Both the position numbers and the translations under genes were made by a program. A stretch of DNA of 56,239 nt from Candidatus Avelusimicrobium vaccinum (GTDB taxonomy: Bacteria; Elusimicrobiota; Elusimicrobia; Elusimicrobiales; Elusimicrobiaceae): positions 1 to 56,239 of the forward strand of contig CADBIY010000006.1 in NCBI GenBank assembly GCA_902794895.1. The letters are read 5' to 3'. This document shows positions 1-8,085 of this stretch, piece by piece (within the stretch, counting starts at the first letter, position 1; each line of letters begins with the position of its first letter). A model generated the notes under the pieces. It saw only the letters and a list, made by a program, of their open reading frames with translations, was not told the DNA's origin and made no database searches.

Positions 1-503
1 TTAATAACGGCTGGTTAGAAAAAATACTAGATTATTTATTCCATACCCTAGACGGAGCCTCTCTTTCTGCGGTGATCGGCCTGTGCTTACTTAGTTACGC
101 AGGCAAAAGATTAGATGAAACCGCCAACAAATACACGTTGCTCCCTTATGCTTTTTCCAAACTTATGATGTGGCTGGCGTATGTTGTCGTGTGGGGAATC
201 GGGCTACGCTGGGGCGGTTGGTGGGGTTGGGATCATCCCACGTTTATGCTGCTGGCCAACCTGATCGTTTTTGGTTTTTTTGCCGCGCGGTTGTTTTTGG
301 CCGTGCGCACCCAAAACATGACTTCCTTCCGCCGAAACGCCATTTTAGCGGAAATCTACATCTTTATTTTATTTGCCAGCAATATGGGAAGTTTATTTTT
401 ATCCGGCATTGGGTTTATTGTGGGCGGACTGGCCATTTTGGGGATGATTTTCCTGTTCAAACGGACCTCCCGCTATATTAAAAACATGGAGATTTTTAAA
501 TGA
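1..503 (+). CDS. Integral membrane protein, C-terminal part (DUF2157/DUF4401-like), cut by window edge
   Basis: The reading frame is open from the first complete codon at position 3 to the TGA at 501-503, so the true start lies outside the window. The visible 166 residues are strongly hydrophobic, with about four membrane segments and short basic loops, and end in a basic tail. No catalytic motif is visible. The next gene starts inside the stop codon (ATGA overlap at 500-503) and encodes a GDYXXLXY-type protein. The usual partner of that family is a DUF2157/DUF4401 membrane protein, so I infer membership from this pairing and from the hydrophobic pattern. An internal GTG at 72 could be mistaken for a start, but coding-like sequence continues upstream of it. 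Function unknown. Confidence 0.6.
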   Translation, partial: NNGWLEKILDYLFHTLDGASLSAVIGLCLLSYAGKRLDETANKYTLLPYAFSKLMMWLAYVVVWGIGLRWGGWWGWDHPTFMLLANLIVFGFFAARLFLAVRTQNMTSFRRNAILAEIYIFILFASNMGSLFLSGIGFIVGGLAILGMIFLFKRTSRYIKNMEIFK

Positions 504-922
504 AAACGAAAATTTTAGCTATCAGTTTTGCACTTCCCTTTATTTGCTTACTTTTATGGACGCTTGATTTGGCTTGGCAACGCAGCCACGGGCAGGAAGT
601 AACCGTGACCGTGATGGGCTACGACCCGCGCGATTTACTATCCGGCCATTATATTCAGTATCAAATTGATTGGGCTAAAACCGACTGTGCCCAATTTAAA
701 AACGGTTGCCCTAAAGAAGATTTTTGCCAAGAAGCACGTTGGGGCCGCCAATGCCGTTTTTACATTCCGCAAGATAAAGCCAAGGACTTGGACACGCTCT
801 TTCGCAAACGCAATAATGACACCTTACGTTTTGAGGTGGTTTATTCGTACCGGCGCGGGCAGAGTGCTATTGCCAAGCAACTGTTAATTAACGGAAAAGA
901 CTGGCGGGAAAGCCTCCCCTAG
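500..922 (+). CDS. GDYXXLXY family membrane-anchored protein
   Basis: This 140-residue protein has one N-terminal membrane anchor (about residues 5-24), followed by a soluble domain on the far side of the membrane. The phrase at about residues 44-55 (PRDLLSGHYIQYQ) matches the hallmark of the GDYXXLXY family, with H replacing D in the GDY core. Several cysteines follow (in DCAQFKNGC and the region after it), suggesting disulfides in an extracytoplasmic domain. The start overlaps the upstream membrane-protein stop by four bases, which implies translational coupling. In the family the two proteins are typically encoded together; their biochemical role is not established. It ends about 50 bases before tRNA-Glu. 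Confidence 0.7.
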   Translation: MKTKILAISFALPFICLLLWTLDLAWQRSHGQEVTVTVMGYDPRDLLSGHYIQYQIDWAKTDCAQFKNGCPKEDFCQEARWGRQCRFYIPQDKAKDLDTLFRKRNNDTLRFEVVYSYRRGQSAIAKQLLINGKDWRESLP

Positions 923-971
923 CCTGTTTATTCCCCCGCGGTTGTGTTAAATTTGGTAAAATAAAGAAGAT

Positions 972-1045
972 GTCCCGTTCGTCTAGTGGTCCAGGACGCC
1001 GCCCTCTCAAGGCGGAGATCACGAGTTCGAATCTCGTACGGGACG
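972..1045 (+). tRNA. tRNA-Glu (anticodon CTC)
   Basis: The cloverleaf folds cleanly. The acceptor stem pairs 972-978 with 1038-1044, the discriminator is G1045, the anticodon stem is CCGCC/GGCGG, and the loop CTCTCAA gives anticodon CTC. The T stem is ACGAG/CTCGT. No CCA is encoded; the gene is followed at once by a run of seven T that can end transcription. It decodes GAG; a TTC isoacceptor would be needed elsewhere for GAA. GatCAB genes in this window imply that Glu-tRNA(Gln) is also made in this organism. Confidence 0.95.
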
Positions 1046-1071
1046 TTTTTTTATAGGGGGAAAATAGGGTT

Positions 1072-2130
1072 ATGGAATTATCAACCTTACAGGTTGTATT
1101 ATTATCTTGCTTAATACTTGTCGTGCTTTTCTTACCGCTTACCGTGCATAAAGTAGAAGAAAATTTAGAGGTGTTTTTGTTTGTGTGTGGGGCGGCCGCA
1201 GCCACAGTTTCAAACGTCTGGAGCGGGCATTTGGTTCTTACCGCATTAGAAGATCCTATCAAAATTACGCTTGCGGTATTAATTGCCGGTTTGTTATTCC
1301 GCCAATTTAATAAGCATTTGCAACAATTGACCCAAATATCCGTCAAAAAAATCGGCCTTCGCTGGACGCTTTTTTCTATCGTTCTCATTTTAGGCCTTAC
1401 CTCCAGTATTATTACGGCTATTATTGCCGCGCTTATTTTGGCGGAAATTACGGTGATGCTCCCGTTGGAACGTGCCGGACGGATTAAATTGGTTACATTT
1501 TCGTGTTATGCCATTGGCATGGGGGCTGTATTAACGTCTATCGGAGAACCGTTGGGAACGGTGGTTATTTCTAAATTGGCAGGGCCGCCGCATAATGCCG
1601 GATTTTTCTACCTCATTGAACACGTCGGTTGGTTTGTGTTGGGAGGGGTGCTCTTTATGGCGGGGATGGCCAGTTCTATTCGGGAAGGAACAATTAAACA
1701 CGCGCCGGGGGCGCATGCCGTAGAAGTAGGTGCTGATCATGATTTAAAAGGGATTTTTATCCGCGCCGGGAAAGTGTATTTATTTGTGATGGCATTGACC
1801 CTATTAGGGGATGGTTTAAAACCGCTTGCCCTACAAACAATTTCTCACTTGAGTGCCAACTGGCTTTATTGGATTAACATCCTTTCTGCCGTATTGGATA
1901 ATGCCACCTTGGCCGCTATTGAAGTAACTCCGACGATTAGCGACCGGACTCTTACCTTCTTGCTCATGAGTTTAATTGTTTCGGGAGGGATGTTGATCCC
2001 GGGTAATATTCCCAATATTATTTGTGCTTCCAAATTGGGGATTAAAAGCAAGGAATGGGTAAAGGCTGCTTTCGGTTTGGGACTTGCTTTGCTCATAGCA
2101 TTTTTTGTGATTTTGACCGCTGTTTTATAA
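1072..2130 (+). CDS. Predicted cation transporter (DUF1646/COG4756-like)
   Basis: A 352-residue polytopic membrane protein with roughly ten hydrophobic segments and few charged residues outside the loops. Features that recall the predicted cation transporters of the DUF1646 group are the buried polar stretches SIGEPLGTVVISKLAGPP (about residues 155-172), the SAVLDNATLAA stretch (about 268-278) and GGMLIPGNIPNI near residue 305. The acidic and asparagine residues in membrane segments resemble ion-binding sites of Na+/H+-antiporter-like folds. It lies alone between tRNA-Glu and an intrinsic terminator, and an AGGG-rich site precedes the ATG. The ion transported cannot be read from sequence, and family assignment is from recollection of motifs. 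Confidence 0.6.
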   Translation: MELSTLQVVLLSCLILVVLFLPLTVHKVEENLEVFLFVCGAAAATVSNVWSGHLVLTALEDPIKITLAVLIAGLLFRQFNKHLQQLTQISVKKIGLRWTLFSIVLILGLTSSIITAIIAALILAEITVMLPLERAGRIKLVTFSCYAIGMGAVLTSIGEPLGTVVISKLAGPPHNAGFFYLIEHVGWFVLGGVLFMAGMASSIREGTIKHAPGAHAVEVGADHDLKGIFIRAGKVYLFVMALTLLGDGLKPLALQTISHLSANWLYWINILSAVLDNATLAAIEVTPTISDRTLTFLLMSLIVSGGMLIPGNIPNIICASKLGIKSKEWVKAAFGLGLALLIAFFVILTAVL

Positions 2131-2152
2131 GAAAAATAAAGTTATAATTGGG

Positions 2153-2180
2153 CCGCCCGTTTGTTGACGGGCGGTTTTTT
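2153..2180 (+). terminator. Intrinsic terminator after cation transporter
   Basis: A seven-base-pair GC stem (CCGCCCG at 2153-2159 with CGGGCGG at 2168-2174) and an eight-base loop are followed by six T. It separates the transporter gene from glgP. Confidence 0.9.
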
Positions 2181-2240
2181 ATCGCTTGATAATCTAAATT
2201 TTATATAATTTGATATACCTTTTGACTGTAAGGAGACAAA

Positions 2241-4796
2241 ATGAAAATCCATTCTTTTAATGTGCAGCCTAATCTGCCTGAAAACATCAAATTTTTAGAA
2301 GAACTTGCCAACGATATGTGGTTTACTTGGAATTGGCAGGCAATTTTACTTTTTGTACAAATTGATTCTGATTTATGGACTCTTTCTAAGCGTAACCCAA
2401 AATGGTTTTTGGGCAGTGTATCCCAAAAACGGTTGGAAGAAATGAGCAAGGATGAAAATTTTGTAGCCAACGTCAATAAAGTAAAAGAAGCCTATTATAA
2501 TTATAAACGCAATCCGCATACCTGGTACCGTGAACATAAGCAGGAAAACGGACAATTATTAACGGCCTATTTTTCCATGGAATATGGAATCGGCGAAGGA
2601 CTGCCGATTTATTCCGGTGGTTTGGGGATGCTGGCAGGGGATCATATTAAATCTTCCAGCGATTTGGATATGCCGATTATTGGGGTAGGCTTATTTTATA
2701 AACAAGGTTATGTGCAACAGGTGCTCAACCGGGAAGGCTGGCAGAACGAAGAATATCCGGATAACGACTGGGCCCACATGCCGGTAGAACGGGTGAAAGG
2801 CACTGACGGAAACGATATTATTGTGGATATTCCGCTGGCCAATGAGATTGTGAAAGCATGCGTATGGCGTGTGCCGGTAGGGCGGACTTCGTTGTATTTA
2901 TTGGATACCAATTTGCAGGAAAATACTCCGGCGCAACGGGTCATTACCGAAAAATTATATGGTGGCGATCGCGAAAACCGCATTCGGCAAGAAGTAGTTT
3001 TAGGCATTGGCGGTGTTAAAGCACTTAAAGCCATGGGAATCCGGCCGACGGTGTACCATATTAACGAAGGCCATAGCGCATTTTTACTTTTTCAACGCAT
3101 CATTGATATTATGCAGGAGAAAAATCTCACCTTTGCACAAGCGCGCGAAATTGTGTGGGCTTCCTCCGTATTTACCACGCATACCCCGGTCATTGCCGGG
3201 AACGAACATTTTGACCCGGCCCTGGTGCGCAAATATATGCAGCGTTATGCAGATGAAATGCATATCAGTTGGGATGAATTTTTGGCGATTGGGAAAGAGA
3301 CGCCGCAGTCTGCTACGTATTGTATGACAGTCGTTGCCTTGCGTTTATCGGCATTTTGTAATGGGGTTGCCAAACTACACGGAGCCGTCAGCCGGGAGAT
3401 GTGGCACAATTTATGGCCGGATCTACCCATGACGGAAGTACCGATTACCAGCATTACCAACGGGATTCACAGTTCGTCTTGGATTTCGCACGAACATAAT
3501 GAATTATACCGTAAATATTTATTTAATAACGACCAACAAGGCGAAATTGATCCGTCTGACGAATCTGTTTGGGAAAAAATCAAAAATATTCCGGATGAAG
3601 AACTGTGGGCGGTTCATGATGCGCGTAAAAATAAACTCATTGGTTTAGTGCAATCCCGCTTGCAACGCCAATTAAAACGCCAAGGGTTTGACATCATGAC
3701 CGTCAAAAAGAGCAGCAAAGTCCTTCATCCAAACGTGCTGACCATTGGGTTCGCCCGCCGTTTTGCTACCTACAAACGCGCGACGCTTTTATTCAAAGAT
3801 TTGAATCGTTTAGATAAGATTGTCAATCATCCTACGCACCCGGTTCAATTTGTTTTTGCCGGCAAAGCACATCCGGCCGATACGGCAGGAAAAGAGTATA
3901 TCAAACTTATTGTGGGCTTAACTCAGAATGACCCGCGTTTCAAGGGAAAAATCGTATTTGTGGAAGACTATAATATGAATACGGCGCGTTATATGGTGCA
4001 AGGGGTAGATGTATGGCTTAATAACCCGATTCGCCCCATGGAAGCCAGCGGTACAAGCGGTATGAAAGCCGCGCTGAACGGGGCCTTGGCCCTTTCCGTA
4101 TTAGACGGTTGGTGGGACGAAGTCGGCCCGTGTGAATTTGGTTGGTCTGTGGGCGGTCCGGAAAATTATAAATCGGATGCGGAACGGGATGCTGTAGAAG
4201 CAGAATCGTTATATAGTTTAATTGAGCAAGAAATTGCCCCCACGTATTATGCCCAAAACGAAAAAGGTTTTTCTGCGGCATGGGTCAATTTGATGAAAGA
4301 ATCGGTTCGGCACATTGCGCCGGTGTTTAACACCAACCGCATGGTCAAAGAATATTACGAACGGTTCTATGTGCCGGCTCACAATTACGGCATGATGTTG
4401 CAGGAACCGGGCCGGGTAGAAGCCGTTGCCCAATGGCGCAATAAAATTGCGGAAAATTGGTACCGGGTGAGTGTGACGGATATTACGCCTACGCCGGAAA
4501 AAGCAATTTTAATGGGGGATAAAGTTAATTTTAAAGCCCGTGTACAATTAGGGAATTTAGCCCCGGAAGATATTCAGGTGGAACTATTCTTAGGCACGCG
4601 TGGTACCCGCGGAGATATTGTGAAGGTGGAAGCGATCGATATGACTTGTACCGGTAAAGAAGGGGACAGTTTTATTTATGATGTTTCCGTTTCTCCGCTC
4701 AATAGCGGTCGGCAAGATTATGCGTTGCGGGTACTTCCTAAAAATGACAGTATTCCCAATGTGCTAACGCCGCTATTTATTCGCTGGGAGGAGTAG
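2241..4796 (+). CDS. glgP: Alpha-glucan (glycogen) phosphorylase
   Basis: This cytoplasmic GT35 enzyme releases glucose-1-phosphate from alpha-1,4-glucans using pyridoxal phosphate. At 851 residues it has the layout of the bacterial/archaeal subgroup with an N-terminal DUF3417 domain (about residues 10-110, opening with LPENIKFLEELANDMWFTWN). The catalytic core begins at AYFSMEYGIGEGLPIYSGGLG (about 113-133). The PLP-binding lysine is K609, in the motif EASGTSGMKAALNG. A beta-rich C-terminal tail (about 730-851) ends in FIRWEE. An AAGGAG Shine-Dalgarno site precedes the ATG, and a TATAAT hexamer at 2204-2209 may be its -10 box. It is monocistronic: a terminator lies upstream and a structured repeat downstream. 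It would mobilise stored glycogen or imported maltodextrins. Confidence 0.95.
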   Translation: MKIHSFNVQPNLPENIKFLEELANDMWFTWNWQAILLFVQIDSDLWTLSKRNPKWFLGSVSQKRLEEMSKDENFVANVNKVKEAYYNYKRNPHTWYREHKQENGQLLTAYFSMEYGIGEGLPIYSGGLGMLAGDHIKSSSDLDMPIIGVGLFYKQGYVQQVLNREGWQNEEYPDNDWAHMPVERVKGTDGNDIIVDIPLANEIVKACVWRVPVGRTSLYLLDTNLQENTPAQRVITEKLYGGDRENRIRQEVVLGIGGVKALKAMGIRPTVYHINEGHSAFLLFQRIIDIMQEKNLTFAQAREIVWASSVFTTHTPVIAGNEHFDPALVRKYMQRYADEMHISWDEFLAIGKETPQSATYCMTVVALRLSAFCNGVAKLHGAVSREMWHNLWPDLPMTEVPITSITNGIHSSSWISHEHNELYRKYLFNNDQQGEIDPSDESVWEKIKNIPDEELWAVHDARKNKLIGLVQSRLQRQLKRQGFDIMTVKKSSKVLHPNVLTIGFARRFATYKRATLLFKDLNRLDKIVNHPTHPVQFVFAGKAHPADTAGKEYIKLIVGLTQNDPRFKGKIVFVEDYNMNTARYMVQGVDVWLNNPIRPMEASGTSGMKAALNGALALSVLDGWWDEVGPCEFGWSVGGPENYKSDAERDAVEAESLYSLIEQEIAPTYYAQNEKGFSAAWVNLMKESVRHIAPVFNTNRMVKEYYERFYVPAHNYGMMLQEPGRVEAVAQWRNKIAENWYRVSVTDITPTPEKAILMGDKVNFKARVQLGNLAPEDIQVELFLGTRGTRGDIVKVEAIDMTCTGKEGDSFIYDVSVSPLNSGRQDYALRVLPKNDSIPNVLTPLFIRWEE

Positions 4797-4990
4797 AGAC
4801 TTTCTTTTTCTGGAAACAGAAAAAGAAACAAAAAGATTTCGGCCCACACTTACAAAAATCACGTTGCGGCGAGAAATTTTATAACTCGCGTTGCTCAAAC
4901 AATAACATTTCTACTCCGCCGCGACGGATTTTTGAAAGCCCGTTAAGGGCCGCTTAAAAGCGAAAGCGGTAAACGATCTTTTGTGTAAAC
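4797..4990. repeat. Structured dispersed repeat, copy 1
   Basis: The glgP-trmL gap is almost entirely hairpins. First is a perfect 12-bp stem (4801-4812 with 4817-4828) with a GAAA loop, followed by AACAAAAAG. Then comes an imperfect long inverted repeat (4854-4879 with 4907-4933) around the loop sequence AACTCGCGTTGCTCAAACA. Two smaller hairpins follow (GCCC-GTTAA-GGGC near 4938-4950 and CCGCTT/AAGCGG near 4951-4970). A related element lies at 54926-55080 with the same loop and same order but different arm sequences. No repeat-encoded protein is apparent. Confidence 0.75.
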
Positions 4991-5011
4991 GTCATATAGC
5001 GGTCAATTGAT

Positions 5012-5470
5012 ATGTTAAACATTGTACTTGTAAACCCTGAAATTCCTTTTAATACCGGCAATATCGGCCGCTCCTGTGTGGCAACGGGTACGCGGCTACA
5101 TTTAGTTGGCAAATTGGGGTTTATTATAGCATCTAAAGAAATCCGCCGCTCGGGCTTGGACTATTGGCCTAATTTGGACTATAAACGCCACGAAACGTGG
5201 GAAAGTTTTTTAGAAGCGGAAAAACCGACGGAAGAAAAAATGTTTTTCTTATCTACCAAAGGTAAAAAGGCCTATTGGGATGCACAAATTCCGGATGGGG
5301 CGTATCTGATTTTTGGAGCAGAGTCGTGTGGACTTCCGAAAGATTTCTACACACGCTACGCCCACCGTTTATTTACTATTCCTATGACGGGGCCGGTGCG
5401 TTCGTTAAATTTATCTTCTTCCGCCGCCATTGTATTGTTTGAAGCGTTGCGGCAAAATCACATCCACTAA
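5012..5470 (+). CDS. trmL: tRNA (cytidine(34)-2'-O)-methyltransferase
   Basis: A 152-residue SPOUT-class methyltransferase. Members of this family methylate the wobble ribose of tRNA-Leu isoacceptors using S-adenosylmethionine. Visible hallmarks are the N-terminal NPEIPFNTGNIGR motif (residues 9-21), the central LIFGAESCGLP stretch, and the C-terminal knot region IPMTGPVRSLNLSSSAAIVLFE that forms the SAM-binding trefoil knot. The length is typical of the compact SpoU family members without an N-terminal RNA-binding extension. No Shine-Dalgarno site is evident before the ATG, which lies just after repeat copy 1. It converges on the minus-strand nudix-gatA-gatC operon with only 24 bases between, and no clear terminator was found there. 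Confidence 0.92.
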   Translation: MLNIVLVNPEIPFNTGNIGRSCVATGTRLHLVGKLGFIIASKEIRRSGLDYWPNLDYKRHETWESFLEAEKPTEEKMFFLSTKGKKAYWDAQIPDGAYLIFGAESCGLPKDFYTRYAHRLFTIPMTGPVRSLNLSSSAAIVLFEALRQNHIH

Positions 5471-5494
5471 AAATTTCTCCGGGAACTTTCTTAA

Positions 5495-5941
5495 TTATTC
5501 TTCCGTTTCCGGAGCAGCCTGGGTCGGTTCAATATGAAGAGAAGCCATCAGCATATCTACTAGGCGTATATCGCTGGGATATTGCACGAGTTCGTGTGCT
5601 TTTAATAACGATACCCAACGAATAGACAAAATTTCACTGGCATCGTGTTTACCAATGCGGCCCAGTTTTTTCATCAAATACCATTGGACCATCTTTTTGA
5701 CGTAGTTTCCCTGAAACGTAAACGCATATTTTACACGGATCATCGGCCGTACAATAACGGCTTTATATCCTGTTTCTTCCAACACTTCGCGCAACGCGGC
5801 TTGGCGGGGCGTTTCACCGGCTTCAATATGGCCTTTGGGAAACGTCCAAATTTTTTTACCTTTCATATTTTTGACTTGAACGAGGAGCACTTTCCGCCCG
5901 TCCAAAATCACGCCGCCGCACGAAAATTCACTTACCATCAT
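5495..5941 (-). CDS. NUDIX hydrolase
   Basis: A 148-residue single-domain NUDIX protein. The Nudix box is intact: GHIEAGETPRQAALREVLEETGYKA (positions about 38-62) supplies the glycine, REVLEE and E/G residues that bind Mg2+ and hydrolyse nucleoside-diphosphate-linked substrates. The arrangement FSCGGVILDG at the N-terminus and the central WTFPKGHIEAGE resemble Ap4A hydrolase or MutT-like members, but substrate cannot be fixed from sequence. The start overlaps the gatA stop by four bases, so it is the third gene of the gatC-gatA-nudix operon. The C-terminal tail (EPTQAAPETEE) is acidic and probably disordered. Confidence 0.88.
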   Translation of the reverse strand: MMVSEFSCGGVILDGRKVLLVQVKNMKGKKIWTFPKGHIEAGETPRQAALREVLEETGYKAVIVRPMIRVKYAFTFQGNYVKKMVQWYLMKKLGRIGKHDASEILSIRWVSLLKAHELVQYPSDIRLVDMLMASLHIEPTQAAPETEE

Positions 5942-7350
5942 ACGCTTTTTTCCAAATGATACGCTACGTTTAAAATCTTTTCTTCCTGTAAAATCGGTCC
6001 GTAAAATTGCACGCCGATCGGCAGATTGTTTTTATCTTTTCCAAACGGGACACTAATGCCGGCTAACCCGCCGATATTGCCTTGGCAGGTATATAAATCT
6101 GCCAAATACATGGAAAGCGGGTTTTCGTCTTTCTGGCCCAACTTAAAGGCGGTCGTCGGCGACGTGGGAGTTAACAAAACGTCTACTGTTTCAAATACTT
6201 TTTTGAAATCTTCGCGGATTTTTTCACGTACTTTCATGGCTTTTAAGAAACAGGCCTCGTAGCGGCTGGCCGTTAAGGCATAAGATCCGATAATAATACG
6301 TTTTTTTACTTCCAGTCCAAAAGGCGTGCGCGAACCTTCATAACAGGCATTTAAATCGGTTGCTTGCGTATCGGTATATCCATAGCGGATGCCGTCATAG
6401 CGGGCCAAGTTGGAACTAGCCTCCGCACTGGTAATAATGTAATAGCACGGAGCCGCATATTTAGCATGCGGAATATCTACTGCAATTAACTCGGCCCCGC
6501 GGGCTTTTAAATGTTCGGCGGCTTTTTGCACTTGCTGTTTAATTTCTTCATTTAAACCGTCTAAAAAGCCGTTGGGCAGACCGATTTTAATGCCTTTTAA
6601 ATCTTCCGTAAATTGTTGTGCATAGGCAGGCACTGGTGCTTCTAAAGAAGTAGAATCGTGCACGTCTTTCCCGGCCAGGACCTCCAAAGCCGTAGCGGCA
6701 TCTTTTACATTTTGGGCCAACACCCCTACTTGATCAGCACTGGAAGCAAAAGCAATCACTCCATAGCGGGAGATGCGTCCGTAGCCGGGTTTAATCCCAA
6801 CAACGCCGCAAAATCCGGCCGGTTGACGTACGGATCCGCCCGTATCAGTACCTAAAGCAAGGGGAACCATGCCTGCTGCAACCGCCGCGGCACTTCCGCC
6901 GGAACTGCCTCCGGGAACACGGGTTGTATCTGCCGGATTTTTGACCGGCCCGTACACAGAAGTCTGATTCGTGCTGCCCATGGCAAATTCGTCCATATTG
7001 GCGCGCCCGATAATGACCGCATCTGCCGCCAATAATTTTTCCACTACGGTAGATGTATAAGCGGACACATAATTTTGGAGCATTTTGGAACAGCAGGTGG
7101 CCTTATGGCCTTGGTATAAAATGTTGTCTTTAATGGCTACAGGAACCCCGGCTAACGGGCCCAGTTTTTCGCCGCGTGCTTTTTTTTGATCAATGGCTTT
7201 GGCCTGGGCAAGTGCATCTTGTTCAAACACTTCTACCAACGCATTTAAAGAAGGGTTCAGTTTGGCAATTTTTGCTAGCGAATCGCGGGTAATTTGCTCC
7301 GCAGTTTTTTCACCGGAAGTAATGGCAGTAATAATTTGGTCAATCGTCAT
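5938..7350 (-). CDS. gatA: Aspartyl/glutamyl-tRNA amidotransferase subunit A
   Basis: Subunit A of GatCAB generates ammonia from glutamine for conversion of Glu-tRNA(Gln), and often Asp-tRNA(Asn), to the amide form. The 470-residue length is normal. The amidase-signature catalytic triad is complete: K74 in VAIKDN, cis-Ser S149 in GGSSGGSAAA, and nucleophile S173 in DTGGSVRQPAGF. The gene follows gatC by one base and overlaps the downstream nudix gene. gatB lies far away at 34209-35651, so the complex is encoded at two loci. The cell presumably uses the indirect route to Gln-tRNA. Confidence 0.97.
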   Translation of the reverse strand: MTIDQIITAITSGEKTAEQITRDSLAKIAKLNPSLNALVEVFEQDALAQAKAIDQKKARGEKLGPLAGVPVAIKDNILYQGHKATCCSKMLQNYVSAYTSTVVEKLLAADAVIIGRANMDEFAMGSTNQTSVYGPVKNPADTTRVPGGSSGGSAAAVAAGMVPLALGTDTGGSVRQPAGFCGVVGIKPGYGRISRYGVIAFASSADQVGVLAQNVKDAATALEVLAGKDVHDSTSLEAPVPAYAQQFTEDLKGIKIGLPNGFLDGLNEEIKQQVQKAAEHLKARGAELIAVDIPHAKYAAPCYYIITSAEASSNLARYDGIRYGYTDTQATDLNACYEGSRTPFGLEVKKRIIIGSYALTASRYEACFLKAMKVREKIREDFKKVFETVDVLLTPTSPTTAFKLGQKDENPLSMYLADLYTCQGNIGGLAGISVPFGKDKNNLPIGVQFYGPILQEEKILNVAYHLEKSV

Positions 7351-7351
7351 A

Positions 7352-7633
7352 TTAAAGTACCTTCTTTACTTTTGCGCTATTCTCTTCCCTGGCAGGAAAA
7401 GCATCTCGCAAGGTTTGGGCCAAGGCCGGATTGGTTACTGCCGTGTCCGGGCGCATATGCGCCGATAAATTGACATTGGTCAGTTTAACATCTTCAGTAT
7501 TGACGGCGGCTAACTCATCCACCCATTTGAAAAGTGCTTTTAGTTGGTCTTCGTAGAGAGCGGCTTCCTGATCACTTATGTGCATTTTGGAAAGTTTGGC
7601 GGCCAGCTCCACATCTTTTTTAGTTATTTCCAT
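7352..7633 (-). CDS. gatC: Aspartyl/glutamyl-tRNA amidotransferase subunit C
   Basis: A 93-residue subunit that wraps around GatA and GatB and stabilises the complex. It has the expected pattern: an N-terminal helix opening ITKKDVELAAKLSKMHIS, a middle segment on hydrophobic heptads, and the NVNLSAHMRPDT stretch, equivalent to the family's L(R)xD region. The ATG is preceded by AGGGAG about ten bases upstream. It is the first gene of the gatC-gatA-nudix operon and has a recognisable promoter in the 69-base divergent gap shared with the CD225-like gene. Confidence 0.93.
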   Translation of the reverse strand: MEITKKDVELAAKLSKMHISDQEAALYEDQLKALFKWVDELAAVNTEDVKLTNVNLSAHMRPDTAVTNPALAQTLRDAFPAREENSAKVKKVL

Positions 7634-7660
7634 AATAAAATGCTCCCTTTAAAATTATAT

Positions 7661-7688
7661 TTTATATAATACCGAGGTAACTTTGCAA
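7661..7688 (-). promoter_or_regulatory. Probable sigma-70-type promoter of gatC-gatA-nudix
   Basis: Read on the minus strand, TTGCAA (7683-7688) and TATAAA (7661-7666) are separated by 16 bases. The spacing and match are good, and it sits 28 bases before the gatC ATG. Confidence 0.55.
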
Positions 7689-7702
7689 CGCAGGGGGAAA
7701 AT

Positions 7703-8017
7703 ATGGCAGAAAAAAACGAACAGTCTTTTTTAGAAAAGCCGGTTAATACGCATTTTACCTTGGCGGTTATTTCGGTTATTATTTCCTGTTTTACAGGATT
7801 TTGGACGATTCCGCTAGCACTTGCGGCACTTATTTTATCGTTACGTACGCAAGATCTGGTTCAAAATAACCGTTGGCAAGAAGCGCGGCAATCGGCCTGG
7901 TGGACCGGATTATTTGGTTGGCTGACGGTGGCAATCGCGTTCATCCCAGTCCTGTTGGTATTGTTCTTTGGAGGAGCTATATTGGCCTTTTTGGGGGCTT
8001 TGCTAAGTGCTGCTTAA
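7703..8017 (+). CDS. CD225/dispanin-like small membrane protein
   Basis: A 104-residue protein with two membrane segments (about residues 18-43 and 69-101) joined by a polar loop. The pattern NTHFTLAVISVIISCFTGFW, then IPLALAALILSLRTQDLVQNNRWQEARQSAWW, resembles the CD225/dispanin domain: a re-entrant or first helix, a small polar loop with an alternating A..S/A motif, and a second helix. Bacterial members have no well-defined function. AGGGGG lies a few bases before the ATG. It is transcribed divergently from gatC and converges on the pilin gene, sharing a bidirectional terminator with it. Confidence 0.65.
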   Translation: MAEKNEQSFLEKPVNTHFTLAVISVIISCFTGFWTIPLALAALILSLRTQDLVQNNRWQEARQSAWWTGLFGWLTVAIAFIPVLLVLFFGGAILAFLGALLSAA

Positions 8018-8038
8018 GGCCCCGCCATATTTGCAAAT

Positions 8039-8071
8039 AAAATAGCGCAGGAAAAATCCCTGCGCTATTTT
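8039..8071. terminator. Bidirectional intrinsic terminator
   Basis: A perfect 13-bp stem (AAAATAGCGCAGG with CCTGCGCTATTTT) with a seven-base loop has A-tract and T-tract ends on both strands. It lies between the convergent CD225-like and pilin genes. Confidence 0.9.
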
Positions 8072-8085
8072 ATTGGTCGGTTACA

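Noticed and set aside
888-1388. Long minus-strand reading frame across tRNA-Glu
   Set aside because: It runs antisense through the tRNA and the transporter start, and its composition is not protein-like.
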